From Candidatus Zixiibacteriota bacterium (GTDB lineage Bacteria > Zixibacteria > MSB-5A5 > GN15 > JAAZOE01): a stretch of 11,741 nt of DNA. Each line of letters opens with the position of its first letter. Within the stretch, counting starts at the first letter, position 1. The stretch lies in contig JAUUYJ010000050.1 of the NCBI GenBank assembly GCA_030588275.1, forward strand, positions 1 to 11,741. The letters run 5' to 3'. The notes below the pieces were generated by a model. That model was given only the letters and a program-made list of their open reading frames with translations. It made no database searches and was not told the origin of the DNA. The translations under genes were made by a program, and so were the position numbers. Of this stretch, positions 1-7,930 are shown one piece after another.

Positions 1-1269
1 CTCAACCAATCGGGCAATGACACGACACAAGTTCAAGCCGACCTGGCCAAAGTTGACGATATTTCTGAGATCGTGACAGCTTCCGGGCGGATTCAACCGC
101 AAACTAAGGTGAATATCTCAGCTGAGGTAACCGCAGAGATTATGAAGCTATATGTTAAAGAGGGTGACTTGGTTGAAAAGGGACAGAGCTTGCTATTACT
201 TGATACCATCCAGCTTAAGGCTGACCTGATTCAAACCCGCTATATTCTGGACGAAATGCAGGCTCGGGAGGCCGGAACGCGCGCCCAACATGAGAAAGAA
301 AAACTGGAATTTAATCGTCAGGATGGTCTGTTTAAGAAACAGTTGATTTCGGAAAATATTTACAATAATGCCAAATACACTCTTGAAAGTGCTCTGTCGC
401 AATATCAAGCGATGTCAGCACAGGTGAAGACGGCGCAATCACGAGTCGAGAAGGCAGAAGACAACCTGACCAAAACGATGATAACCGCTCCGATGAGCGG
501 CGTGATTACCTTCCTTCGGGCCGAAGTGGGTGAAATTGCTCAGGGACAGACCGCTTATACACAAGGGATAACCTTAATGACCGTCTCAGATTTGTCGGTC
601 TTTGAAGTCGAAGTTGACGTTGATGAAACCGAAGTGGCTCGTGTGTTTATCGGACAAAAATCAGAAATTAAAGTTGATGCCTTTCGGGATACAACCTTTG
701 TCGGCGAAGTGGTAGAAATCGGTAACTCGGCTAAAGTTGTCGGCGAGGGAAGCGAAAATTACTCGACCAATTTCTTAGTCAAAGTGCGTTTTGTCGAAGC
801 TCATCCCGGTATCCGACCGGGCATGTCCGCTTCGGTAGATATTACCACAGATTTTGCCAGCAAAGCAACGCTGATTCCATATGCCGCCATCGTTACTCGT
901 GAGTTTGATCCGGATTCGCTGATCGCTTGGGGTCTCAGGTCTGATACGAATGCCGGGCAGGTTGAAGAATCTCTGTTGGCTTATGCCGAGAGTAGTGATG
1001 ATGAGTCATCCGATGAGGAAAAGGCGATCAAAAAAGGTAAAAAGGAAAAGGTAAAACTATCCGGCGCATTTGTTATCGATCAGGGTAAGGCTAAATTTAT
1101 CGAAGTAATAACCGGTATCGCCGATGATCGCAATATTGTTGCCCTAACGGGCATTACCGTTTCGGATACGGTCATATCCGGTTCTTATCAAACATTGCGG
1201 AAGATTAAATTCGGCGATGCCGTTGAAATTGATCAATTCTCCATCGAAAAAATGGAAGAAGATAATTAG
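1..1269 (+). CDS. Periplasmic adaptor (membrane fusion protein, HlyD/MacA family) of an ABC exporter, 5' partial
   Basis: This is the periplasmic adaptor that would link inner-membrane permeases to an outer-membrane channel. The frame is open back to base 1, so the GTG at 73 is an internal Val codon and the true start lies upstream; 422 codons are visible. In order: a split biotinyl-lipoyl-like domain (about nt 61-207, with the EGDLVEKGQ turn typical of the family), a long helical hairpin rich in Lys, Glu and Gln (about nt 208-474), the second lipoyl half (TAPMSGVIT, nt 484-510), then a beta-barrel and membrane-proximal domain (GIRPGMSASVDI near nt 811). A charged insert at nt 988-1056 is acidic and then lysine-rich. 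The first permease starts 14 bases after the stop, so the genes form one operon. MacA-like assignment follows from the neighbours. Whether substrates are drugs, peptides or lipoproteins cannot be told. Confidence 0.9.
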   Translation, partial: LNQSGNDTTQVQADLAKVDDISEIVTASGRIQPQTKVNISAEVTAEIMKLYVKEGDLVEKGQSLLLLDTIQLKADLIQTRYILDEMQAREAGTRAQHEKEKLEFNRQDGLFKKQLISENIYNNAKYTLESALSQYQAMSAQVKTAQSRVEKAEDNLTKTMITAPMSGVITFLRAEVGEIAQGQTAYTQGITLMTVSDLSVFEVEVDVDETEVARVFIGQKSEIKVDAFRDTTFVGEVVEIGNSAKVVGEGSENYSTNFLVKVRFVEAHPGIRPGMSASVDITTDFASKATLIPYAAIVTREFDPDSLIAWGLRSDTNAGQVEESLLAYAESSDDESSDEEKAIKKGKKEKVKLSGAFVIDQGKAKFIEVITGIADDRNIVALTGITVSDTVISGSYQTLRKIKFGDAVEIDQFSIEKMEEDN

Positions 1270-1283
1270 GCGAATATCGACCA

Positions 1284-2513
1284 ATGATTATTATCACTCT
1301 CATAAGAGAATCAGTCTCTGCCCTGTGGGCCAACCGCCTCCGCTCATTTCTGACCACCGTCGGGATGATCATGGGGGTAACCTCGGTCATTGCTATTGTG
1401 GCAACAGTTGAGGGGATGCAAAAGGGGATTGAGGATATCTTCTCGTCGATGGGATCAAAAACTTTCATCGTTTCTCGTTTTGGGTTCAATATGACCTGGG
1501 CGGAGTATCTTGAATTATTAAAGAGGAAAAAACTGACGCGTGGCCTGATCGAACCGATCAAGGAAGGCTGTCCCGATTGTGAAGAGGTTGGAGCTGAAGG
1601 ATATGCTTCTGACCACCTCAAATACGGTGCAAAAAAAATGCGCTGGGTTGAGATACGGGGCGAAACGCCCAACATCCTGGCGATGCGAGCCCTTGACGTA
1701 AAGGTTGGGCGGTATCTATCGGATGAGGATGACCGTCGAAGGCGTCAGGTTGCATTTATCGGAGATCTGGTTTACAAGAGGTACTTTGAGGAACGAAATA
1801 TTGACCCGATTGGTGAAGTCATAAAAATCGGTGGGCGCCAATTTACCGTAATCGGAGTCGCCGAAAAACTGGATAATGCCCTGGTTCAGGGAGTCGATGA
1901 ATTTGTTGTTATCCCCCTATCAACGCATCAAAAACTTTATAAACAACCGGGCAATCCGGTCAATCTAATTATCAGCTCCAAAACGCTTGATCGACGGGAA
2001 GCGGCGATGGATCAGGTTCGGGTCGTACTTCGATCGGCTCGTCATGTTCCTTATGATAGCAAAGATAATTTTGCCATGTTCACGCCGGATATGATCCTCA
2101 GTTTTATCAATGATTTCACTCTCGCCTTCCGAGCCGTTATGATATCTCTTCCGATTTTGTCAATCGTAATTGGTGGGATCGTTATCATGAACATTATGAT
2201 GATCTCGGTTACCGAACGGACCAAAGAGATCGGGATTCGAAAAGCGATGGGAGCGAGACGCCGTCATATAATGTGGCAATTTTTGTACGAATCGACGGTC
2301 CTCTCCTTGATTGGAGGTCTGATCGGAGTTGCCCTCGGAGTTTATTTGGGAGAATATATGCTGGTCCATTGGATGGATATTTACACCACCCCAACGACAA
2401 TGGCAATCGGATTGGGATTTGGAATCTCAACCGGTGTCGGCCTTTTCTTTGGAATATACCCGGCCATGAAAGCGGCCAAACTCGATCCGATAGAGGCATT
2501 AGGTTATGCCTAA
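1284..2513 (+). CDS. MacB/FtsX-type ABC transporter permease, first of a pair
   Basis: Inner-membrane permease with the four-helix MacB-type layout: TM1 at about residues 21-44, a periplasmic core domain (MacB_PCD-like) at about 45-275, then three C-terminal helices at about 283-308, 336-360 and 371-391. The FtsX-family coupling segment ERTKEIGIRKAMGARR (residues 311-326) and the end motif YPAMKAAKLDPIEAL are clear. Length (409 aa) is normal for a stand-alone permease; the ATPase domain fused in E. coli MacB is absent. The periplasmic core carries a CPDC pair (Cys96, Cys99). The ATG at 1284 is chosen because the usual short cytoplasmic amphipathic stretch follows it; there is no good Shine-Dalgarno, which suggests translational coupling to the adaptor ending at 1269. 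It probably forms a heterodimer with the next gene product and works with an unseen ATPase. Substrate unknown. Confidence 0.92.
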   Translation: MIIITLIRESVSALWANRLRSFLTTVGMIMGVTSVIAIVATVEGMQKGIEDIFSSMGSKTFIVSRFGFNMTWAEYLELLKRKKLTRGLIEPIKEGCPDCEEVGAEGYASDHLKYGAKKMRWVEIRGETPNILAMRALDVKVGRYLSDEDDRRRRQVAFIGDLVYKRYFEERNIDPIGEVIKIGGRQFTVIGVAEKLDNALVQGVDEFVVIPLSTHQKLYKQPGNPVNLIISSKTLDRREAAMDQVRVVLRSARHVPYDSKDNFAMFTPDMILSFINDFTLAFRAVMISLPILSIVIGGIVIMNIMMISVTERTKEIGIRKAMGARRRHIMWQFLYESTVLSLIGGLIGVALGVYLGEYMLVHWMDIYTTPTTMAIGLGFGISTGVGLFFGIYPAMKAAKLDPIEALGYA

Positions 2514-3759
2514 GTGGATAAAATCAATGGCGGAATTACAGGAGGGGATCTGGCTGGCAATTGATTCTATTCGATCCAATAAATTCCGAAGCTTTATGAC
2601 GATTTTGGGTGTGATGATCGGCGTTGGGGCGGTCATTCTGGTCAACACAATTATGGATGGTTTTTCGGCCTATGCCGAAGCATCCATTGATAAAATTGGC
2701 AAAGACGTTATGTATATTCAGAAATGGGATGAGAATACTGACTTTGACAACTTGACCGACCAACAACGAAAACGCAAAAACATAACGATGGATGAGGCGT
2801 ATGCCATTCAGGAGATGTGTCCTTTGGTACAAGCGGTCTCCCCTGAGAAAAAAGCGTTTCGTAACATCGCCGTTTATCAGGATAAGCAGATAAGAAACCC
2901 GGACGATTTCAGAGGATGCTGGCCGGAGCAGGCTCTGGTCACCAATCGGGAGATTGAATTTGGTCGCTTTATTGATGAGGGAGATATGGCCCGTGCCGCA
3001 ATGGTTACCGTTATTGGGCCGGATGTGGCTAAGGCATTGTTTGATGAACCGGCCGATGCGATCGGCAAAGAGATTAAAATCAATGGCTGGAAATTTCATG
3101 TCATAGGTGTTCAGGCGGATGTTGAAGATATGTTCGGAATCAGCGAGAATGATTTTCTCTATATTCCGATGACTACTTTTGATCGCCTCTACCCCCAGAC
3201 CGAGCGGGTTTATCTACTCGTTAGTGCATCTTCCAAAAAGAATTTTGACGAAGCTCTATCTCAGGTAATAAATGCTCTAAGACGGGTGCGGGGCGTCAAG
3301 TCGGATGAGGAAAACAATTTTGGCATACTTACGCAGGAACGATTTAAAAATATGATTTCCGACATCACCGGTAACGTTCAGTTGGGAGCGACAGCGGTTG
3401 CCTGTGTTGGTTTGATGGTCGGTGTGATCGGTGTCTTGAATATTATGCTGGTAGCGGTAACCCAGCGGACTCGCGAAATTGGGGTCCGTAAAGCTCTCGG
3501 TGCGCGCCGTTCCAACATTCTGTTTCAATTTTTAATTGAAGCGGCTACGCTAACCGGATTGGGAGGTATCGTCGGCATCATTGTCGGTGCTTTGACCGGT
3601 CTGTTACTAACAACCGTTTTGGAATGGACCTATCTGTTTTCGGTCACATGGACCGTTATCGGACTGAGCGTTTCTATCGGTACCGGTGTTGTTGCCGGCC
3701 TCTACCCGGCTTGGCGAGCGGCTCGCGTTGATCCTATCGTTGCCTTGCGCTACGAATAA
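2506..3759 (+). CDS. MacB/FtsX-type ABC transporter permease, second of a pair
   Basis: A second 417-residue permease with the same layout as its neighbour but clearly diverged: TM1 at about residues 29-50, periplasmic core at about 51-285, and C-terminal helices at about 296-318, 347-371 and 381-400. The coupling segment TQRTREIGVRKALGARR (319-335) and the end motif YPAWRAARVDPIVAL match the FtsX family. Its ATG (2506) lies 8 bases inside the end of the first permease, so translation is probably coupled. An in-frame ATG at 2527 is possible but has no better ribosome site. Cys105 sits at the position matching Cys96 of the first permease, and Cys138 is a second periplasmic Cys. Two different permeases in tandem suggest an obligate heterodimer. 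No hairpin terminator is seen after the stop, and the operon seems to end here because a separate promoter follows. Confidence 0.92.
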   Translation: MPKWIKSMAELQEGIWLAIDSIRSNKFRSFMTILGVMIGVGAVILVNTIMDGFSAYAEASIDKIGKDVMYIQKWDENTDFDNLTDQQRKRKNITMDEAYAIQEMCPLVQAVSPEKKAFRNIAVYQDKQIRNPDDFRGCWPEQALVTNREIEFGRFIDEGDMARAAMVTVIGPDVAKALFDEPADAIGKEIKINGWKFHVIGVQADVEDMFGISENDFLYIPMTTFDRLYPQTERVYLLVSASSKKNFDEALSQVINALRRVRGVKSDEENNFGILTQERFKNMISDITGNVQLGATAVACVGLMVGVIGVLNIMLVAVTQRTREIGVRKALGARRSNILFQFLIEAATLTGLGGIVGIIVGALTGLLLTTVLEWTYLFSVTWTVIGLSVSIGTGVVAGLYPAWRAARVDPIVALRYE

Positions 3760-3814
3760 CAGCTATAATTACCTGCTAAACTATTGATCTTATCCAGCCC
3801 TGACTTTTTTCCAA

Positions 3815-3843
3815 TTGTCATTTCATTAATAACCTGATATACT
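3815..3843 (+). promoter_or_regulatory. Sigma70-type promoter with extended -10 for the dipeptidase gene
   Basis: TTGTCA (3815-3820) is followed by a 17-base spacer and TATACT (3838-3843), with TG at 3835-3836 making an extended -10. Each hexamer matches the E. coli consensus at 5 of 6 positions. Transcription would start near 3850, giving a leader of about 29 bases before the ATG at 3879. It lies in the 119-base gap after the permease operon, so the dipeptidase can be transcribed on its own. Use of E. coli-like sigma70 boxes in this lineage is an assumption. Confidence 0.62.
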
Positions 3844-3864
3844 TCTTTTTCACTCTCAATGACC

Positions 3865-3870
3865 GGGGGA
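3865..3870 (+). promoter_or_regulatory. Ribosome binding site that sets the dipeptidase start
   Basis: GGGGGA lies 8 bases before the ATG at 3879. The upstream in-frame TTG at 3873 would be only 2 bases from it, so the ATG is the better start. The resulting N-terminus is also an intact lipoprotein signal peptide. Confidence 0.65.
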
Positions 3871-3878
3871 ATTTGGTT

Positions 3879-5066
3879 ATGGTCAGACATATTGTATCTC
3901 TCACTTTCCTATTCGTCCTTCTTATCGGTTGCGGAGGTGATAATAAGATGATTGACTATCGTAAACTTCATAAAGACGCACTTGTCGCCGATATGCACAG
4001 CGACACCGTTTTGCGTATGCTTAACGGATTTGATATTGCCAAGCGCGATTCCACCGGCCATATGGATCTTCCCCGCATAAAGGATGGCGGAATTAATCTG
4101 CAAGTGTTTGCTTGCTGGTTGTCAACCCAAACTCCGATTGAAGAGTGTCGCCCCAGAGTTGATCTTATGATTGACTCCCTTGAGGCTCAAGTCAGCCGTA
4201 ATTCTGATCAAATGGCGATCTGCCTGACCGCCGATGATGCTATAAAGATAATCTCAAGCGGTCGGCTGGCCACCTTTATCGGTATTGAAAATGGTGTTGC
4301 CATTGCTAATGATATCAGCAATTTGGAACATTTCTATAACCGCGGAGTCCGGTACATGACGCTTACGCATACGGCATCCTCAGATTGGTGTATCTCTTCG
4401 GCTGATACCGCCGAAGCGTTTTATGGTTTGACCGATTTTGGTCGTGAGGTGGTTAGAAAGATGAACGAACTCGGAATGATTATTGATATCTCCCACGCAT
4501 CGGTATCGGCGGTTGATGAAGTGCTAAAATTAACCACCGCTCCGGTTATCGCCTCGCACTCCTGCGTCTATGAGTTGGCCGATCATAATCGTAATCTGAC
4601 CGATGAGCAGATCAAAGCGGTGGCAGACAATGGTGGAGTCATCGGGATCAATTTTTACAACGGATATCTATCAAGCCAGTGGTCGGATCTGTCCGATTCA
4701 TTGTTTGGGACATACCGTGGTCTGATAGATTCAATTAGGACCGAATACCCCGATGATCGTAAAAAAAGGCGTGAAGAATTGGGACCGATGTTTGACGACA
4801 TCGAAAAGAAATTAAGCAAACTTGCCGGTGTCAATGTCGCAACCGTAGTAAATCATATCGACCATATTGTAAATCTGGTCGGAGCCGATTATGTCGGACT
4901 CGGTTCCGATTTTGATGGTGTCTTCGCTTTACCGGATGGATTGAAGGATTGCTCAATGATGCCGAATGTAACTCAGGAGTTGGTGCGTAGGGGGTATTCC
5001 GAAGATGATATTATCAAAATCCTCGGTGGTAATTTTATGAGGGTCTTTAATAAAGCCTGTAATTAA
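3879..5066 (+). CDS. Lipoprotein membrane dipeptidase, peptidase family M19 (renal dipeptidase-like)
   Basis: A zinc metallopeptidase of family M19, which hydrolyses dipeptides (some members accept D-residues or beta-lactam-like bonds). The 395-residue protein starts with a signal peptide ending in a lipobox (LIGC, Cys18), so it should be lipid-anchored at the membrane. The family's binuclear zinc site can be read in order: HSD (His40, Asp42), the bridging Glu in GIENG (Glu137), LTHTAS (His164), ISHAS (His206), ASHS (His227) and GSDFDG (Asp344). All key residues are present and the length is normal, so it should be active. It has its own promoter and ribosome site. Its stop overlaps by 4 bases the stop of msrB on the other strand. 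Likely role: recycling of cell-wall or exogenous dipeptides in the periplasm; the exact substrate is not predictable. Confidence 0.93.
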   Translation: MVRHIVSLTFLFVLLIGCGGDNKMIDYRKLHKDALVADMHSDTVLRMLNGFDIAKRDSTGHMDLPRIKDGGINLQVFACWLSTQTPIEECRPRVDLMIDSLEAQVSRNSDQMAICLTADDAIKIISSGRLATFIGIENGVAIANDISNLEHFYNRGVRYMTLTHTASSDWCISSADTAEAFYGLTDFGREVVRKMNELGMIIDISHASVSAVDEVLKLTTAPVIASHSCVYELADHNRNLTDEQIKAVADNGGVIGINFYNGYLSSQWSDLSDSLFGTYRGLIDSIRTEYPDDRKKRREELGPMFDDIEKKLSKLAGVNVATVVNHIDHIVNLVGADYVGLGSDFDGVFALPDGLKDCSMMPNVTQELVRRGYSEDDIIKILGGNFMRVFNKACN

Positions 5067-5578
5067 TCTCCGGCAGAGTCCGCCTCTACGAATTTGAGCG
5101 ACGCAGAATTGATACAGTAACGCAGACCGGATGGTGGTGGGCCATCGTTGAAGACATGCCCCAAATGAGCGCCACACGATTCGCAGGTAATTTCTGTCCG
5201 AGTCATACTAAGTGAGCTATCGTCTGATTCGGACACATTAGTCTTGTCTGCCGGTTTGGAAAAACTGGGCCAGCCGCAGGCCGATTCGAATTTGGCGTCG
5301 GAGTCAAAAAGTTTGTTTCCACAACAGACACATTGGTACGCACCCTTGACAAAGTGATTATAAAACTCTCCGCTAAACGGTGCTTCTGTTCCCTTTTCCT
5401 GCGTCACATGAAACTGTAGCGGGGTCAGTTCTGGCTTAGATTTATTCTTCGGCTTATCCATAAGTTCTTGTTCGTCCTTTTGTCCTGGTTCTGCCTGAGA
5501 TTTCGCTTCTGCCTGGCATCCAATGATGGCAAACATCAAAATCAAGAAGCATAGTATGGCTATAGTTGTCTTGTTCAT
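5063..5578 (-). CDS. msrB: Lipoprotein peptide-methionine (R)-S-oxide reductase MsrB
   Basis: Reduces the R epimer of methionine sulfoxide in oxidised proteins. The 171-residue product has a signal peptide ending in IIGC (lipobox Cys21), a charged Lys/Glu/Gln-rich linker at about 22-52 and a complete MsrB domain at about 53-167. The catalytic Cys155 is in RYCINSASL. The zinc-binding pairs are Cys83/Cys86 (CVCCG) and Cys132/Cys135 (CESCG). Cys101 in ACGWPSF is the candidate resolving cysteine. The HLGHVFNDGP segment is typical. Most MsrB proteins are cytosolic, so the lipoprotein signal puts this one in the periplasm, where it would repair envelope proteins. It needs an external reductant, and none is encoded here. 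It is 90 bases downstream of the DUF4388 gene on the same strand, so it may be co-transcribed with it. No strong Shine-Dalgarno is seen. Confidence 0.95.
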   Translation of the reverse strand: MNKTTIAILCFLILMFAIIGCQAEAKSQAEPGQKDEQELMDKPKNKSKPELTPLQFHVTQEKGTEAPFSGEFYNHFVKGAYQCVCCGNKLFDSDAKFESACGWPSFSKPADKTNVSESDDSSLSMTRTEITCESCGAHLGHVFNDGPPPSGLRYCINSASLKFVEADSAGD

Positions 5579-5668
5579 TACAGGTCTTAACAGGATAATT
5601 TGCAGATATGTTCCGGGTAGATAGTTACAAATCGATATTGATCCTTACAGCGTAATGTTCCCTCGAAT
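5579..5668. other. Short intergenic gap between msrB and the DUF4388 gene
   Basis: Ninety bases separate two genes that both read on the minus strand. I see no hairpin followed by a T-run on either strand and no convincing -35/-10 pair, so read-through from the DUF4388 gene into msrB is the simplest reading. Confidence 0.4.
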
Positions 5669-7822
5669 TCAGCTTACTGCATTTAACGTTTTGCCAGTGT
5701 CGTTTCTTCGGCATCCTTCCATCAGGAGTGACTCGTTAGAGCCGTTGATATTGGGAACTGGAATCAATTCGACTTCAATCGGTTCAACCGTCCAGTTGCC
5801 ATCCTCCCAGGCGAAAGCCTCATAGATAACTTCATCCCCAATTTTATCACCACATTCGGCATAACGCAATTGACCGTGACACAAATACATGATGGTCGGA
5901 TCGGTTCCGCATCCATCCTCTTCAATAACTATTTTTACAGTTTTTCGTCCCGGACCCAAAGCGTTTAAGAGTTCGATCAGATTCATATCGGTTAACCGGC
6001 CCTGGACAAAGGGAAGCCCATCATTGTCCCAAACGGTCTGATCGTTTGAGAAGGTACGAGAGATATATTTTCTTAGTTTGGTGACGAGGAAATCAAGGTT
6101 ATCATCAATTGGAATTATATCCTCAAATCCACGATCTATCAGACCGGTCATACCGGATAGATTCAATGTTTCGGTCAGGAGAAAGGCCGGGGTTTGATCA
6201 AAGTCCAGGCCATTCTTTTCCATTTTATCAACAACAGATTTGATCTTATTGATATTTTGAGTAAAGGCCAGAATCATTAATTCTGGGCGACTCCGCTGAT
6301 ACAACTCAAGAAAAGCATCAATATCATTTTCGATAATTATTCTAAAACCTTCAAGTTTAAGACGAGCCTCAAGCAATCGTCCCGAGTCTTCGGTTTCGGA
6401 AAACACCATTATCTGACTGGCCTGAGAAGCAGACTGAATTGAAAGGATGTCCGATTTTATCATCTCTACAAACTGTTCGACAATCTCCTCGATAAACAGT
6501 TTACCGATTAAATCACGCAGTTTAGTTTCAACCGCATCAAACTTATCCAAAGAAAGCCGGTCGATCGCTGGCAAATTATCGCAGTAGAGATCGACAATAG
6601 TGACAATATTAGAACCCAGTACTTCGACCGGCATTATTTCGGTACAGTCCTGAGGAAGCGGAGAGTACATCATACCGAGCATATGCCGCGCCATGAGTGG
6701 GTAATCAACCGATTTCAGGAGGCGTATCGTCAATTCTATAAGGCGCCGGCTATCTCCCCCATCATTGGCACTATAATAAAACCGGGCCAGATCATGAATA
6801 TAAGCGACGTTGGTAATCATCAGTCGGTCTTTAACTGGAAGCTTCATCCGGCGGCAGAGACGATTAACATATTGTCCAACCTGCAGGCCATGATTGATCG
6901 GCATTTTTGTTTTAGATACCAGTAGGCTGGTGAACAGTTCCAAATTTGCCGTTAGTAAGCCATCGGCTACTTCGGCCAAATCTCCCCCCATTATTAATGA
7001 AGAGGCTGACTCAAAAAATTGGATTCTGGTCGAAGATCGTATCTTACGGATTTTATCAACGAAAAAGAGGATGTCACCGCTGATTGAATTACGAATGAAT
7101 ACTGAATGATATTCTTGATCGGTAATCCGTTCCGCCGCTTTGGCAACCGAGTTGACCACATCTACAGTATAATTTTCACGCTCCAAAACAGATCGGACCA
7201 ATGGTGCGGCATAGGTTTCGTCGGAGATCAATAAGATTGCTTTTTTGCCACTTTCGCAAACATCGGCTTTAGCGTCATCCTCAAGGTTTCTTATTAGTTC
7301 TCCACTTGATTGAGACAGATCGGAAATCCCCAATAGAAAATCGTCATCATTGGTAATATCGCGCCCGAGGTAATATTGAGCAATAGCGGTATGAAGAGCC
7401 AGTTCTGCGGCTATATAAAGCCTAATCTTCTTGCCTCGTGCGACAAATTTCATCTCGCTCAGGAGGCCACGATCACTCGGATCTTCACAGGCAATTTTCA
7501 GGATATTGTCGTGAGGGTTGTATTCAAACGGCATAACCTTACGGGATATAGCAACGCGGGCCGGAATCATTCGGGTCATTAATTCAGGGATTTCACACTC
7601 CGCCAGGACAACCCCTTCACAATCAAACTGTGTCGCCAGCGCCTGGACCAAACGGGCTTCATCAATATCTTTGTGATACAGGAGATGAGAACCGAATTTC
7701 CCACCCCTCTTTTTTTGGCGGAGTAACGCTTCCTTGACATCAACTTCAGACACGAATCCTTCATCAATAAGGATTTGGTCGAGGCGTTTGGTGTGATTAT
7801 CAGAGGCCATATTGGTCGGCAT
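5669..7822 (-). CDS. Multidomain signalling protein: MshEN-like, receiver-like x2, degenerate HD-GYP-like, DUF4388/PATAN
   Basis: A 717-residue protein with no signal peptide or membrane helix, so probably cytoplasmic. Residues 13-150 resemble the N-terminal domain of type II secretion/type IV pilus ATPases (T2SSE_N/MshEN): RLDQILIDEGFVS starts the typical first motif and a KFGSHLL unit follows. Residues 195-275 and 470-590 look like response-regulator receiver folds, but the strand that should end in the phospho-acceptor Asp reads VFIRN and MILAF, so neither can be phosphorylated normally. Residues 305-460 align with the HD-GYP core: His311 and the His343-Asp344 pair (IHDLA) are kept, but the GK and GYP motifs are not. 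Residues 603-708 are a DUF4388/PATAN domain ending in the diagnostic LLMEGCRRND. The start is not firmly fixed: ATG 7822 gives the longest form and ATG 7810 (Met5) is an alternative. Inference: a sensor or scaffold for motility, pili or secretion. Domain borders are estimates. Confidence 0.85.
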   Translation of the reverse strand: MPTNMASDNHTKRLDQILIDEGFVSEVDVKEALLRQKKRGGKFGSHLLYHKDIDEARLVQALATQFDCEGVVLAECEIPELMTRMIPARVAISRKVMPFEYNPHDNILKIACEDPSDRGLLSEMKFVARGKKIRLYIAAELALHTAIAQYYLGRDITNDDDFLLGISDLSQSSGELIRNLEDDAKADVCESGKKAILLISDETYAAPLVRSVLERENYTVDVVNSVAKAAERITDQEYHSVFIRNSISGDILFFVDKIRKIRSSTRIQFFESASSLIMGGDLAEVADGLLTANLELFTSLLVSKTKMPINHGLQVGQYVNRLCRRMKLPVKDRLMITNVAYIHDLARFYYSANDGGDSRRLIELTIRLLKSVDYPLMARHMLGMMYSPLPQDCTEIMPVEVLGSNIVTIVDLYCDNLPAIDRLSLDKFDAVETKLRDLIGKLFIEEIVEQFVEMIKSDILSIQSASQASQIMVFSETEDSGRLLEARLKLEGFRIIIENDIDAFLELYQRSRPELMILAFTQNINKIKSVVDKMEKNGLDFDQTPAFLLTETLNLSGMTGLIDRGFEDIIPIDDNLDFLVTKLRKYISRTFSNDQTVWDNDGLPFVQGRLTDMNLIELLNALGPGRKTVKIVIEEDGCGTDPTIMYLCHGQLRYAECGDKIGDEVIYEAFAWEDGNWTVEPIEVELIPVPNINGSNESLLMEGCRRNDTGKTLNAVS

Positions 7823-7930
7823 TATCCCGTAACGTTTTGGATTAAATTATTGTATTTTTCCTATTGGCTCATACTCTATACATATATCGGAAGAGTTGGC
7901 TATCTATTGATGAATGATCTTGAGGTTGTA

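Noticed and set aside
73..75. GTG as the start of the adaptor gene
   Set aside because: The frame is open to base 1 and the GTG codes for the conserved Val just before the ASGRI segment of the adaptor, so the gene simply begins upstream.
2536..3099. Long minus-strand frame opposite the second permease
   Set aside because: It is a shadow of a well-supported permease gene and its translation shows no domain.
3795..3815. T-run after the second permease as a rho-independent terminator
   Set aside because: The run of six T (GACTTTTTTCC) has no GC-rich stem before it.
3873..3875. TTG as the start of the dipeptidase gene
   Set aside because: It is only 2 bases from the GGGGGA ribosome site, whereas the ATG at 3879 has an 8-base spacing and gives a normal lipoprotein signal.
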